A stretch of DNA of 47,997 nucleotides from Propionibacterium sp. Lineage in GTDB: Bacteria; Actinomycetota; Actinomycetes; Propionibacteriales; Propionibacteriaceae. Position 1 is the first letter of the stretch; each line of letters opens with the position of its first letter. The stretch lies in assembly GCA_012517965.1 (NCBI GenBank), contig JAAYTZ010000107.1, forward strand, positions 1 through 47,997. Direction: 5' to 3'. Below, one piece after another: positions 32,533-41,276 of the stretch. Made by a program: the position numbers and the translations under genes. A model generated the notes under the pieces. It searched no databases. It had not been told where the DNA came from and saw only the letters and a list, made by a program, of their open reading frames with translations.

Positions 32533-34986
32533 TCAGCGTTCGCGGGTGACGGCCGCCGGGTCGGCGTCCGGACGCCAGCCCCGCCACACGGGGTGCCGCA
32601 GCGTCCCGGCCGACGTCCACTCGCCGTAGCTGACCTCACCGACCAGCACCGGCTCCACCCAGTGCGCGTCGCGGGCGTCCGCGCGCGGCACGCCGGTCAG
32701 CGGCGGGGTGTCGCGGGCGAGGGGGGCGAGCCGGCGTTCGGCGTCCGCCAGCGACCGGGCGCCGAACCCGCTGCCGGCGCGCCCGATGTAGACCAGGCGA
32801 CCGTCCTCGTTGACCGCCAGCAGCAGCGACCCGATGCGGCCGGCGCGGTTGCCCTCGCCGGCGCTCCAGCCGACGACGACCGCCTCCTGGTGGCGGACGT
32901 TCTTGATCTTCAGCCACGTGCGGCTGCGGCGCCCGGGGGCGTAGCGGCCCTCGGGACGCTTCGCGATCAGGCCCTCCAGTTCGAGCTCCCGAGACGCCCG
33001 CAGGGCGAGTTCGCGGTCGGTGCCGAACGTCGTCGGCACGTGGACGTGGCTGCCGTTGTGGGGCAGCAGTTCCTCCAGGGCGCGGCGGCGCTCGACGTAG
33101 GGGCGGTCGAGCAGCGAGGTGCCGTCGAGCCACAGCAGGTCGAACGCCAGGTAGTGCGCGGGCGCCTCGCCGCGGGCGTGGTTCTGCAGCAGTTCGAAGT
33201 TCGAGCGGCCGTCGGGGTCCAGGGCGACGATCTCGCCGTCGAGCACGGCGGCGTGGTCGCCGACGAGGGTGGCGAGTTCGCGCAGTTCGGGGTAGGTCCG
33301 CGCCAGGTCGAGCTTCTTGGAGCGGCTGCCGATGCGCACCTCGCCGCCGGCGACGGCCGCGATGCCCCGGTAGCCGTCCCACTTGACCTCGAAGTGCCAG
33401 TCGTCGCCGCGCAGCTCGGCCTCCGTCGCCAGGGTGGCCAGCATCGGCGCGGGGTCGGGCAGGTCCGCCAGGGTGGGCCGCGGGCGAGGCGCTTCGGACG
33501 CCCGGGCGGGAGCGTCCGGGGCCGGAGCGTCCGCGGCCGGCGGGTCCGGGGCGGGCTCCGGGGCCGGCGGGTCCGGAGCCGGGTCCGCGGCCGGGGCGTC
33601 GGCCAGCAGCTGGAGCAGCCAGTTCTTCTCCGCGTCCCCCCGCCCGGTGTGGACGAGGACGTACCGCCGGGGCACCCCGCCGAGGCCGCCGTCGGGGCGT
33701 CCGTGCAGGGTGACGACGATCTCGCGGCCCTCCCGCCACTTCTCCGGCTCGTACGTGCCGGCGTCCCAGATCGTCACCTCGCCGGCGCCGTATTCGCCCG
33801 CCGGGATGGTGCCCGCGAACGTGCCGTACTCCAGCGGGTGGTCCTCGGTCTGGACGGCCAGCCGGGTCACCTTCGGGGCCAGGGGCGTCAGCTTCGGGAC
33901 GGCCCACGACACCAGGACCCCGTCGCGTTCCAGCCGGAAGTCGTGATGCAGCCGCCGCGCGTGGTGCTCCTGGATCACGAAGCTGTGCCCGCCTCCCGGC
34001 GCAGGGGCGGCGGCCGGGACGGGTTCGGGGGTGCGGGCGGCGTCCCGCTTCGCGCGGTAGGGGGCGAGCCGGTCCGGTTCCTCGCCGGCCGGACCGGCGG
34101 CGACCCGCTGGCCGGCGGGCAGCAGCACGGCCAGCGGGTCGCCGATCGTGGCGAGGCGGGCCAGCACCTCGGGGTAGGTGAGCTGGGCCAGCCCGGGGGC
34201 GATCTCGTCCCAGGTCCGCGGCGCGGCGACCCACGGCCGCTCCCGGCCGCGCAGCGAGTAGGGGGCCACGGTGGTCTTGGCCCCGTTGTTCTGGCTCCAG
34301 TCGAGCAGCACCTTGCCCGACCGCAAGTCCTTCTTCATGTCCGAGACCACGAGGCCGGGGTGGCTCCGCTCCAGCCCCACCGCCAGTTGCCGGGCGAGGT
34401 CGGACGCCTCCGCGGACGTCAGATGCCCGTCCAGTCCCGCGTAGAGGTGGAGGCCCTTCGACCCGGACGTCACCGGCACCGACACCAGCCCCACACCGTC
34501 GAGGATCTCCTTGACGAGCAGGGCCAGCTCGACGCACTCCGCCATCCCGGCCCCCTCACCGGGGTCGAGGTCGAGCACGAGCCGATCGGGGTGCTGCGGG
34601 ACGCCGTCGGCGTCGAACCGCCACTGCGGCACGTGGATCTCCAGGGCGGCCAGTTGCGCGAGGAAGACCAGCGTGGCGGCGTCGTCCACGACGGGGTAGT
34701 GGGCGCGGTCGCGGCTGTGCTGGATGCTCACCCGCCGCACCCAGTCGGGCGTGCCCGAGTCGGCGTTCTTGCTGAAGAACGCCGGCCCGCCGACGCCGTG
34801 CACCCACCGCTTGCGGGTGGCGGGGCGCCCCGCGGCGTGCGGGACGAACACGCCGGCGACCGAGCGGTAGTACTCGATGACGTCGCCCTTGGTGGTGCCC
34901 GTGGCCGGATACATGACCTTGTCGAGGTTGGTCAGCCGCAGGCGGCGTCCGTCGATCGTCAGCTCGGACGCTGCGGGGGAGGCCAT
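32533..34986 (-). CDS. ligD: ATP-dependent DNA ligase LigD (POL-PE-LIG)
   Basis: This 817-residue multifunctional enzyme carries out non-homologous end joining together with Ku. The N-terminal polymerase/primase domain (about residues 1-295) has the catalytic DxD in LVLDLDPGEG and the later LLDWSQNNGAKTTVAPYSLR. The 3'-phosphoesterase domain (about 340-460) has HHDFRLERDGVLVSWAVPK and EYGTFAGTIPAGEYGAG. A Pro/Ala-rich linker leads to the ligase domain, with nucleotidyl-lysine Lys535 in FEVKWDGYRG, then LDGEIVALD and EGLIAKRPEGRYAPGRRSRT. This order is the mycobacterial one. The ATG at 34984-34986 is chosen because the sequence before it is not LigD-like. No ku gene is in the window. Confidence 0.94.
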   Translation of the reverse strand: MASPAASELTIDGRRLRLTNLDKVMYPATGTTKGDVIEYYRSVAGVFVPHAAGRPATRKRWVHGVGGPAFFSKNADSGTPDWVRRVSIQHSRDRAHYPVVDDAATLVFLAQLAALEIHVPQWRFDADGVPQHPDRLVLDLDPGEGAGMAECVELALLVKEILDGVGLVSVPVTSGSKGLHLYAGLDGHLTSAEASDLARQLAVGLERSHPGLVVSDMKKDLRSGKVLLDWSQNNGAKTTVAPYSLRGRERPWVAAPRTWDEIAPGLAQLTYPEVLARLATIGDPLAVLLPAGQRVAAGPAGEEPDRLAPYRAKRDAARTPEPVPAAAPAPGGGHSFVIQEHHARRLHHDFRLERDGVLVSWAVPKLTPLAPKVTRLAVQTEDHPLEYGTFAGTIPAGEYGAGEVTIWDAGTYEPEKWREGREIVVTLHGRPDGGLGGVPRRYVLVHTGRGDAEKNWLLQLLADAPAADPAPDPPAPEPAPDPPAADAPAPDAPARASEAPRPRPTLADLPDPAPMLATLATEAELRGDDWHFEVKWDGYRGIAAVAGGEVRIGSRSKKLDLARTYPELRELATLVGDHAAVLDGEIVALDPDGRSNFELLQNHARGEAPAHYLAFDLLWLDGTSLLDRPYVERRRALEELLPHNGSHVHVPTTFGTDRELALRASRELELEGLIAKRPEGRYAPGRRSRTWLKIKNVRHQEAVVVGWSAGEGNRAGRIGSLLLAVNEDGRLVYIGRAGSGFGARSLADAERRLAPLARDTPPLTGVPRADARDAHWVEPVLVGEVSYGEWTSAGTLRHPVWRGWRPDADPAAVTRER

Positions 34987-35018
34987 GAGGGCATTGTGGA
35001 CGCCGCGGGCGGGCCCGG

Positions 35019-36188
35019 CTATGGGCTGGGGGACGCGACGGGCGCGGGGGTCGCGGTCGGCAGCGGGCTCGGCGTGGAGGTGGTCGGCGGCCGGGACGCC
35101 TCGGGCGGGGCGGCCGGGCTGGCCGACGAGGGGCCGGCCGCGAGGTCGGCGGGCAGGGTCAGGACGATCTCCTCGGCGGCGGCGGCGAGGGCCGCCGCGT
35201 ACTCCTGCTGGGTGTCGGCGCCGGTCAGGTAGGCGACGTCGGCGGGGCTGCGGCTGTTGCCCGACTCGATCAGGACCGCGGGCGCCCCCCGGATGCCGTC
35301 GAGGACGGCCAGGTCGGTGCGGACGTAGACCGGGTTGCCGGGCTGTCCGACGTAGTTGGACCCGGGCAGCGACGTCCGGTTCAGGAGGTGGCGGGCGACG
35401 ATCTGCGCGGCCGCGGCCGACGCGGCCTGGACGCCCTCGCCGCCGGCCATCTTCGTCGAGTGTGCGACGTAGAACCCGCGGAGTGTCTTGTCCTCGTTGC
35501 CGTCGACGTGGAGCGACAGGAACAGGCTGGCCCCCTCGCGGTTGGCGATCTCGGGGCGCTCGTTGTTGCACGGCCCGTACCCGTCGTCGTCGGGACGGGT
35601 CAGGACGACGGTCGCCCCCCGGGCCAGCAGCAGCGGGACGACGCGGTTGGCGACCTGCCAGACGATCGTGTGCTCGGTGACGTTGGTGTACGTCGTGGTG
35701 CCGGCCTGCACGCAGGGACGCCAGCCGGCGCCGTACGTGTAGTAGTTGCGCTCGTTGATCGACCGGGAGTAGCGGCCGTTGTGGCCGGGGTCGATCACGA
35801 TGACCTTGCCGGTGAGGGGGCCGCGCATGCTCGGGACCATCCGCATCCCGCCGGTCTGCGGCGTCGCGAACGCGCCGGCCGCGTAGAAGGTGGTGACGCT
35901 GTCCGGCGAAGCGGGCGTTGTCGGCGTCCAGAGGCGGGGCAGGGTGCCGGCCGGGACGGCGCTGGGCCCGCCGGGGGCGAGGTTGGGCAGCGCCAGCCCG
36001 GCCAGGGTGGCGACGGCCGCCACCGCGACCGCCGCGGCCGGGCGGTGGTGCCGGTGCAGGAGGCGGGCGAGACGGGGGTGCTCGGCGCGCCGGGGTGCGG
36101 CGCCGATCGCCCGCGCCGGACGCCCCGCGGCCGTGGCCTCGGCCGCACCCCGAGGCGTCGCGGCGGCGCGCCGGGGGGCTGCGGTCAC
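35019..36188 (-). CDS. N-acetylmuramoyl-L-alanine amidase (Amidase_3)
   Basis: This 389-residue cell-wall hydrolase has a basic, Ala-rich cytoplasmic N-terminus, one membrane helix at about residues 50-70 (AAAVAVAAVATLAGLALPNL), the catalytic domain, and a Pro/Ser/Thr tail. Zinc ligands are the His in VIVIDPGHNG, Glu in VTEHTIVWQ and His in LFLSLHVDGN; the catalytic Glu lies in AVLIESGNS. It cleaves the amide between MurNAc and L-Ala in peptidoglycan, outside the membrane. Several Cys (RPCVQ, GPCNN) suggest a disulfide. The GTG at 36186-36188 follows GAGGAGGA on the minus strand. Confidence 0.92.
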   Translation of the reverse strand: MTAAPRRAAATPRGAAEATAAGRPARAIGAAPRRAEHPRLARLLHRHHRPAAAVAVAAVATLAGLALPNLAPGGPSAVPAGTLPRLWTPTTPASPDSVTTFYAAGAFATPQTGGMRMVPSMRGPLTGKVIVIDPGHNGRYSRSINERNYYTYGAGWRPCVQAGTTTYTNVTEHTIVWQVANRVVPLLLARGATVVLTRPDDDGYGPCNNERPEIANREGASLFLSLHVDGNEDKTLRGFYVAHSTKMAGGEGVQAASAAAAQIVARHLLNRTSLPGSNYVGQPGNPVYVRTDLAVLDGIRGAPAVLIESGNSRSPADVAYLTGADTQQEYAAALAAAAEEIVLTLPADLAAGPSSASPAAPPEASRPPTTSTPSPLPTATPAPVASPSP

Positions 36189-36276
36189 GGCGTCCTCCTC
36201 AGGGTCTCGGGTGCGTCGGCTGCAGGGGCCAGTGTGCCAGGATCGCCCGGGCAGCCGAACCCCGCACGCGTCTGCC

Positions 36277-37440
36277 TCACGCCTCGGGGCCGCCCACCGC
36301 GCGGGCGGTGGCCCGGTCGAGGCCGCCGAAGCCGAACGCGGCGGCGCACGCGCCCTCGGGGGACACCATGCAGGCGCCGATGGGGTGGTCCGGGGTGCAG
36401 GCGGTGCCGAAGGCCCGGCACCGCTCCGGGGCGAGGCGTCCCGTCAGCACCGCGCCGCACTGGCAGGCGGCGGGATCGGCCACGCGCGCACCGGGCACCC
36501 GGAAGCGGACCTCGGCGTCCAGGTCGGCGAACGCGGGGGCGAGCCTCAGGCCCGAGTGCGGGATGACGCCCAGGCCTCGCCACTCGAACGCCTCCCGCAC
36601 CGCGAACACGCGCCGCAGCAGGGCGAGCGCGGTCGGGTTGCCGTCGGCCCGGACGGCGCGGCCGTACTGGTTGCCGACGGTCGCCCGGCCGGCGGCCACC
36701 GCCCCCGAGACGATCTGCTCCAGCAGCATGGCGAGGGCCTGCAGGATGTCGAGGGGCTCGAAGCCGGTGACGACGGCGGGCCGCCCGTACTCGGCCGGGA
36801 GGAACTCGAACCCCCGGGTGCCGATGACCGTCGCGACGTGCCCGGGGGCGATGAACGCGCCGATCCGGGAGTCTCCGCCGTCGCAGAGGGCGCGCAGCGG
36901 GGGTTCGATGGTGACGTGGTTGCAGAACACCGAGAAGTTGCGGACGCCGAGGGCGCGAGCCCGCTCGACGGTCACCGCGGTCGCCGGGGCGGTGGTCTCG
37001 AAGCCGATCGCCACGAACACCACCTCCCGGTCGGGGTGCGTGCGGGCGAGTTCCAGGGCGTCCAGCGGCGAGTACACGAACCGCACGTCGGCGCCCTGCG
37101 CGCGGGCGTCCAGCAGCGAGTGGCGGCCGGAGCCCGGCACGCGCATCAGGTCGCCGAAGGTGGCCAGCGTCACGCCCGGCTGGTCGGCCAGCCACAGGGC
37201 GTCGTCGAGGCGCCCGCGCGGGATCACGCAGACGGGGCAGCCGGGCCCGTGCAACAGTTCGATGCGGTCGGGCAGCAGGTGCTCCAGCCCGTAGCGGTAG
37301 ATGGTGTGGGTGTGGCCGCCGCAGACCTCCATGACCGCCAGCGGGTCGTCGAGTCGCTCGGCGCGGGTCGCGATCGTGCGCAGCAGGGCCCGGGCGGCGT
37401 CCGGGTCGCGGAACTCGTCGACGTGCCGCCGCGGTGTCAT
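36277..37440 (-). CDS. hypD: Hydrogenase maturation protein HypD
   Basis: This 387-residue iron-sulfur scaffold, together with HypC, holds the Fe(CN)2CO unit of [NiFe] hydrogenases. Conserved motifs are EVCGGHTHTIYRYG (Cys40), GPGCPVC (65-71, the redox-active Cys pair Cys68/Cys71), FVAIGFETTAPATA and PGHVATVIG. A C-terminal [4Fe-4S] group has Cys in ACQCGAV, ERCRAFG, TACTPDHP and GACMVS. The ATG at 37438-37440 overlaps the hypC stop (ATGA), which fixes the start although the frame continues upstream. It is transcribed with hypC, away from hypE. Confidence 0.95.
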   Translation of the reverse strand: MTPRRHVDEFRDPDAARALLRTIATRAERLDDPLAVMEVCGGHTHTIYRYGLEHLLPDRIELLHGPGCPVCVIPRGRLDDALWLADQPGVTLATFGDLMRVPGSGRHSLLDARAQGADVRFVYSPLDALELARTHPDREVVFVAIGFETTAPATAVTVERARALGVRNFSVFCNHVTIEPPLRALCDGGDSRIGAFIAPGHVATVIGTRGFEFLPAEYGRPAVVTGFEPLDILQALAMLLEQIVSGAVAAGRATVGNQYGRAVRADGNPTALALLRRVFAVREAFEWRGLGVIPHSGLRLAPAFADLDAEVRFRVPGARVADPAACQCGAVLTGRLAPERCRAFGTACTPDHPIGACMVSPEGACAAAFGFGGLDRATARAVGGPEA

Positions 37441-37700
37441 ACGTCGGCCGCCCCGTCGAACGGGTTCGGCTGGTCCGCCCCGAGCCGACGGATCTCGTCG
37501 AGGGTGCGGGCCGCCTCGGCGGCGTCCAGGCGGGCCAGGGCGAAGCCCACGTGCACCAGCACCCAGTCGCCGACCGCCAGGCCTTCGTCGAGGAGGAGGT
37601 CCGTGGCGACGGTGCGCCGCACCCCGGCGACCGCGACGATGGCGCGCGGCTCGGTCGGGTCGGGCAGTTCGACCACCTCGGCGGGCACGCCCAGGCACAT
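37437..37700 (-). CDS. hypC: Hydrogenase maturation chaperone HypC
   Basis: This 87-residue chaperone begins MCLGVPAEVVEL, with the functionally essential Cys2 exposed after removal of Met1. It carries VGDWVLVHVGFALARLDAAEA, the HypC helix motif. It binds the hydrogenase large-subunit precursor and HypD during delivery of the Fe(CN)2CO unit. The ATG at 37698-37700 has AAGGAGGG upstream on the minus strand. It overlaps hypD by 4 nt. A 57-bp divergent promoter region separates it from hypE. Confidence 0.95.
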   Translation of the reverse strand: MCLGVPAEVVELPDPTEPRAIVAVAGVRRTVATDLLLDEGLAVGDWVLVHVGFALARLDAAEAARTLDEIRRLGADQPNPFDGAADV

Positions 37701-37744
37701 GAGGCCCTCCTTCGTCGTGCGACGGATCGTAACCCGGGGGTGGC

Positions 37745-37750
37745 TAGCAT
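37745..37750 (+). promoter_or_regulatory. Candidate leaderless -10 box of hypE
   Basis: TAGCAT ends 7 nt before the GTG at 37758, in the gap between divergent hypC and hypE; no Shine-Dalgarno sequence is seen for hypE. Confidence 0.45.
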
Positions 37751-37757
37751 TCGGCCC

Positions 37758-38831
37758 GTGCCCGAAACAGCCCCTCGACCCCGCCGGCCCGGCCTCGACG
37801 CGAGCCGGGTCACCCTCGCCCACGGGGCGGGCGGCAAGGCGTCGGCAGCGCTCGTCGAGCAGGTGTTCCTGGCCGGCTACGGCGACCCCGCCGGCGGCGA
37901 ACCGGGCGACGCGGCCGTGCTCGGCGGGTCGGACCTGCCCGGCCTCGCGGCCGGCGCCGCGGCCCGGGTGGCGTTCACCACGGACTCCTACGTGGTCAGC
38001 CCCGTCGAGTTCCCGGGCGGCGACATCGGCGACCTCGCCGTGAACGGGACCGTGAACGACCTGGCCGTGTCCGGGGCGGTGCCGGCGGTGCTGACGGCCG
38101 CGTTCGTGCTCGAGGAGGGCCTCGAGATCGAACTCCTGCGCCGGATCGTGGCGTCCATGCGCCGGGCGGCCGCGGCGGCGGGCGTCCGCATCGTGGCCGG
38201 GGACACCAAGGTGGTGCCCCGCGGCGCCGCCGACAAGCTGTACGTGACCACCGCCGGCGTCGGGGTCGTCCCGGCGGGACGTGACCTCGGCGCGTGCCGG
38301 GTGCGCCCGGGCGACCGGCTGCTGCTCTCGGGGCCGATCGCCGACCACGGGATGGCGGTCCTGCTGGCGCGGGGCGACCTGGCGATCGAGGCGCCGATCC
38401 GTTCCGACACGCGGCCCCTGACCGGCCTGGTCGAGGCGGTGTTCGCGGGCGCGCCCGGGACGCGCTGGCTGCGGGACGCGACCCGCGGCGGCCTGGGCAC
38501 CGTGCTGAACGAACTCGCCGCGGCGTCGAGGCTGGGCGTGGTCGTGGAGGACGAACGGGTTCCGGTCCGCGACGCGACCCGGGCCGCCTGCGACCTGCTC
38601 GGCATCGACCCGCTCTACGTGGCCAACGAGGGCCAGTTCGTCGCCGTGGTCCCTGCGGCCGAGGCGGACGCCGCCCTCGCCGCCGTGCGGGCGATCCCCG
38701 GCGGGGAGGAGGCCGCGCTGGTGGGCCGGGTGGCGTCCGAGCCGGCGGCGCGCGTGGTGCTGGTGACGGGGTTCGGCGGAACCCGGGTCGTCGACATGCT
38801 CGTGGGTGACCCGCTGCCGCGGATCTGCTGA
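37758..38831 (+). CDS. hypE: Hydrogenase maturation protein HypE
   Basis: This 357-residue PurM/ThiL-like ATPase dehydrates the thiocarboxamide that HypF builds on its C-terminal Cys, making the cyanide ligands. LAHGAGGKASAALVEQVF starts the fold. FTTDSYVVSPVEFPGGDIGDLAVNGTVNDL (read as two blocks) carries the ATP-binding Asp residues, and GDTKVVPRG follows. The protein ends PRIC, with the required terminal Cys. The GTG start at 37758 gives a short N-terminal extension (PETAPRPRRPG) and fits the -10 at 37745-37750. It is divergent from hypCD. Confidence 0.95.
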   Translation: MPETAPRPRRPGLDASRVTLAHGAGGKASAALVEQVFLAGYGDPAGGEPGDAAVLGGSDLPGLAAGAAARVAFTTDSYVVSPVEFPGGDIGDLAVNGTVNDLAVSGAVPAVLTAAFVLEEGLEIELLRRIVASMRRAAAAAGVRIVAGDTKVVPRGAADKLYVTTAGVGVVPAGRDLGACRVRPGDRLLLSGPIADHGMAVLLARGDLAIEAPIRSDTRPLTGLVEAVFAGAPGTRWLRDATRGGLGTVLNELAAASRLGVVVEDERVPVRDATRAACDLLGIDPLYVANEGQFVAVVPAAEADAALAAVRAIPGGEEAALVGRVASEPAARVVLVTGFGGTRVVDMLVGDPLPRIC

Positions 38832-38844
38832 GATCGCGGGGCGC

Positions 38845-38926
38845 GTGTTCACTTTGCGGGGCCGATCGGCGCTTGGGAACGATCCAGAGGCGTCTGGACG
38901 GCCACTGACCCCCGGAAAGTGAACAC
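38845..38926. repeat. Intergenic inverted-repeat element between hypE and hypF
   Basis: GTGTTCACTTT (38845-38855) and AAAGTGAACAC (38916-38926) are perfect 11-bp inverted arms at the ends of an 82-nt block; the pairing continues imperfectly inward (GCGGGG against CCCCGG). Unlike a simple terminator, the loop is about 60 nt. It fills the convergent gap between the two genes and could be a small palindromic repeat or MITE remnant that also stops transcription. Only one copy is seen here. Confidence 0.55.
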
Positions 38927-38934
38927 CCGGTGAT

Positions 38935-41208
38935 CTAAGCCGCGGCGAGCAGCCGGCCCGCCCAGGCCTGGCCCAGGCTGAGGCCCCCGTCGTTGGGCGG
39001 CACGACGCGGTGCACCAGCGGGTCGAGGCCCCGGCGCCGTAGGTCGCCCCCCAGGAGGGTGAGGAACAGCCGGTTCTGGGCGACCCCCCCGCTCACCCCC
39101 ACCACGTCCGTGCCGGCCCGGGCGGCGGCGTCGGCGATGGCGGCGGCGATGAGCCCGGCCAGCCCCGCATGGAAGCGCCACGCTCGCTCGCCGATCGTCC
39201 CCTCGGCGAGCAGCTCGGCGAACAGTTCGGGCACGGAGGTCGCCCCCGAGGCGCGTCCCGCGTGCCCGCACGCCGCCCGCTCGAACTCCATCGCCGCCTG
39301 CGCCTCGTAGCCGGCCTCCAAGCAGAGGCCGACGAGGGCGGCCGCCGCGTCGAACAGCCGCCCGGCCGACGACGTGGCCACGACGCCCACGCCAGCGGCC
39401 AACTGGGAGTCGACGAGCCGCAACTCGGCCGCCGGCGCCCCGGCGACCGCGGGCGTCCCGGCGATGTCCAGCCCGTAGGCGGAGGCGAGCCCACGAGCCA
39501 CCCGCCACGGCTGCCGGATCGCGCGGTCGCCGCCCACCAGCGGGAACACCGGGACGTGCCAGGAGCGCTCGAACCGGGCGGGGTCGCTGCCGACGGTCAG
39601 CACCTCGCCGCCCCAGATCGTGCCGTCGCTGCCGTAGCCGGTGCCGTCGAGCGTCGCGACGACCGCCGGCCCGCCGGGTCGTCCGTGTTCGGCGAGCAGC
39701 GCCAGGGCGTGCGCGTGGTGGTGCTGCACCCGCACCAGGTCGAGGTCGCGTCCGGCGGCGTACCGCTCGGCCCAGCCGGTCGTCGCATAGCCGGGGTGCA
39801 GGTCGCAGGCCACCACCGCGGGCTCGGCCCGCTGGAGGCGCAGCAGCTGCCCAACGGACGCCTCGAGCGCCCGCTGCGCCGCCCACGACCCCATGTCGCC
39901 CTGGTGCGCCGAGACGAACGCCAGGTCGCCGACGGCCAGCGCGAACGTGTTCTTGAGTTCTCCGCCGACGGCGAGCACCGGCGGCCCGGACGCCGCGTCC
40001 CCGGGGAGAGGCACCGGCAGCGGCGCGTAGCCACGGGAGCGGCGCACCGGGATCGTGACCGACCCGGCCAGGAACACCGAGTCCTCGACCGGCACGTGGA
40101 TGCCGCGGTCGTGCAGCAGCAGGGCGTCGCACAGGCCCGCCAACCGCTCCAGCGCGTCGTCGTTGGAGTGGCAGAGGGGCTCCTCGCTGAGGTTCCCCGA
40201 GGTGGCGACGAGCGCGAGGCCGGAGTCGAGCAGCAGGCTGTGCAGCGGCGTGTAGGGCAGCAGGAGCCCCACGTCGCCCAGCCCGGGGGCCACCTCCGGG
40301 GCCAGGTCGTAGCCGGCTGCCTGCGGTGCGATGACGATCGGGCGGGCCGGGGACGCCAGCAGCGCCGCCTGGTCGTCGGTCAGGTCGGCCAGCCGCCGGG
40401 CCTCCTCCAGCGTGGCCACCAGGACGGCGAACGGCTTGCCCGCGCGGCGCTTGCGGGCGCGGAGCCGGGCGACGGCGTCCGGGTTGCGGGCGTCGCAGCA
40501 CAGGTGAAAGCCGCCGAGTCCCTTGACCGCCACGGTCGCGCCGCCGCGGAGCAGGGCGACGGTCTCCGCGAGGACGGCGCCCTGCGCCGGGACCGGGTCC
40601 GGCCGGACAGCGGCCGCGGCTCCGGCGCCCGCCGGGGCGAGCCACAGGACCGGGCCGCAGTCGGGGCAGGAGATCGGCTGGGCGTGGTAGCGGCGGTCCG
40701 CGGGGTCGGTGTACTCGGCGCGGCAGGCGGGGCACAGGCCGAACTCGGCCATGGTGGTCGCCGGCCGGTCGTAGGGCAGGTCGCGGATGATCGTCAGCCG
40801 GGGCCCGCAGTTGGTGCAGTTGGTGAAGGGGTAGCGGTAGCGCCGGTTCGTGGGATCGGCCAGCTCGGCGAGGCAGTCGGGGCAGGGGGCGATGTCGGGG
40901 GGGATGAGGGTGCGCGCGCCTGCGGCCCGCCGGCTGGCGACGATCCGGAAGCCGGCCTCGCCGGGCCGCGGCGGCAGCGGACGGGTGGTGGTGGCGAGCA
41001 CGCGCGCCAGCGGGGGGAGGGTCCCCAGCACGTCGGCCAGGAAGGCGGCGACGGCGTCCGGCTCGCCCTGCGCCTCGACGAACACCTGGCTGTCGTCGTT
41101 GCCGACCAGCCCGGTGACCAAGTGGCGCGCCGCGACCGCCGCGACGTGGGGGCGGAAACCGACGCCCTGCACGACGCCGCGGAGCCGGTACTCACGGCGG
41201 ATGATCAC
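38935..41208 (-). CDS. hypF: Carbamoyltransferase HypF
   Basis: This 757-residue enzyme makes carbamoyl-adenylate from carbamoyl phosphate and ATP and passes the carbamoyl group to HypE. Its domains in order are acylphosphatase (YRLRGVVQGVGFRPHVAAVA, residues 7-26), two zinc fingers (CPDCLAEL/CTNCGPRL and CPACRAEY/CPDCGPVL), a YrdC-like domain (LLRGGATVAVKGLGGFHL, then CHSNDDALERL), and a Kae1-like domain (VQHHHAHALALLAEHG, DGTGYGSDGTIWGGE, GVSGGVAQNRLF). The GTG at 41206-41208 has no close Shine-Dalgarno sequence, but TACGCT lies 7 nt before it. It is divergent from hypA. Confidence 0.95.
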   Translation of the reverse strand: MIIRREYRLRGVVQGVGFRPHVAAVAARHLVTGLVGNDDSQVFVEAQGEPDAVAAFLADVLGTLPPLARVLATTTRPLPPRPGEAGFRIVASRRAAGARTLIPPDIAPCPDCLAELADPTNRRYRYPFTNCTNCGPRLTIIRDLPYDRPATTMAEFGLCPACRAEYTDPADRRYHAQPISCPDCGPVLWLAPAGAGAAAAVRPDPVPAQGAVLAETVALLRGGATVAVKGLGGFHLCCDARNPDAVARLRARKRRAGKPFAVLVATLEEARRLADLTDDQAALLASPARPIVIAPQAAGYDLAPEVAPGLGDVGLLLPYTPLHSLLLDSGLALVATSGNLSEEPLCHSNDDALERLAGLCDALLLHDRGIHVPVEDSVFLAGSVTIPVRRSRGYAPLPVPLPGDAASGPPVLAVGGELKNTFALAVGDLAFVSAHQGDMGSWAAQRALEASVGQLLRLQRAEPAVVACDLHPGYATTGWAERYAAGRDLDLVRVQHHHAHALALLAEHGRPGGPAVVATLDGTGYGSDGTIWGGEVLTVGSDPARFERSWHVPVFPLVGGDRAIRQPWRVARGLASAYGLDIAGTPAVAGAPAAELRLVDSQLAAGVGVVATSSAGRLFDAAAALVGLCLEAGYEAQAAMEFERAACGHAGRASGATSVPELFAELLAEGTIGERAWRFHAGLAGLIAAAIADAAARAGTDVVGVSGGVAQNRLFLTLLGGDLRRRGLDPLVHRVVPPNDGGLSLGQAWAGRLLAAA

Positions 41209-41215
41209 GCTCGTG

Positions 41216-41221
41216 AGCGTA
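41216..41221 (-). promoter_or_regulatory. Candidate leaderless -10 box of hypF
   Basis: Minus-strand TACGCT (41221-41216) ends 7 nt before the hypF GTG at 41208. Confidence 0.4.
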
Positions 41222-41276
41222 CCGAGCGGCTCCCGCCGGGTTAGGCTGCCCGGGTCGGCGGACGAGGGGAGGCCGG

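Noticed and set aside
32122-35232. A 1036-codon plus-strand frame opposite the CueP-like gene and ligD
   Set aside because: Antisense shadow; LigD domains are all present on the minus strand.
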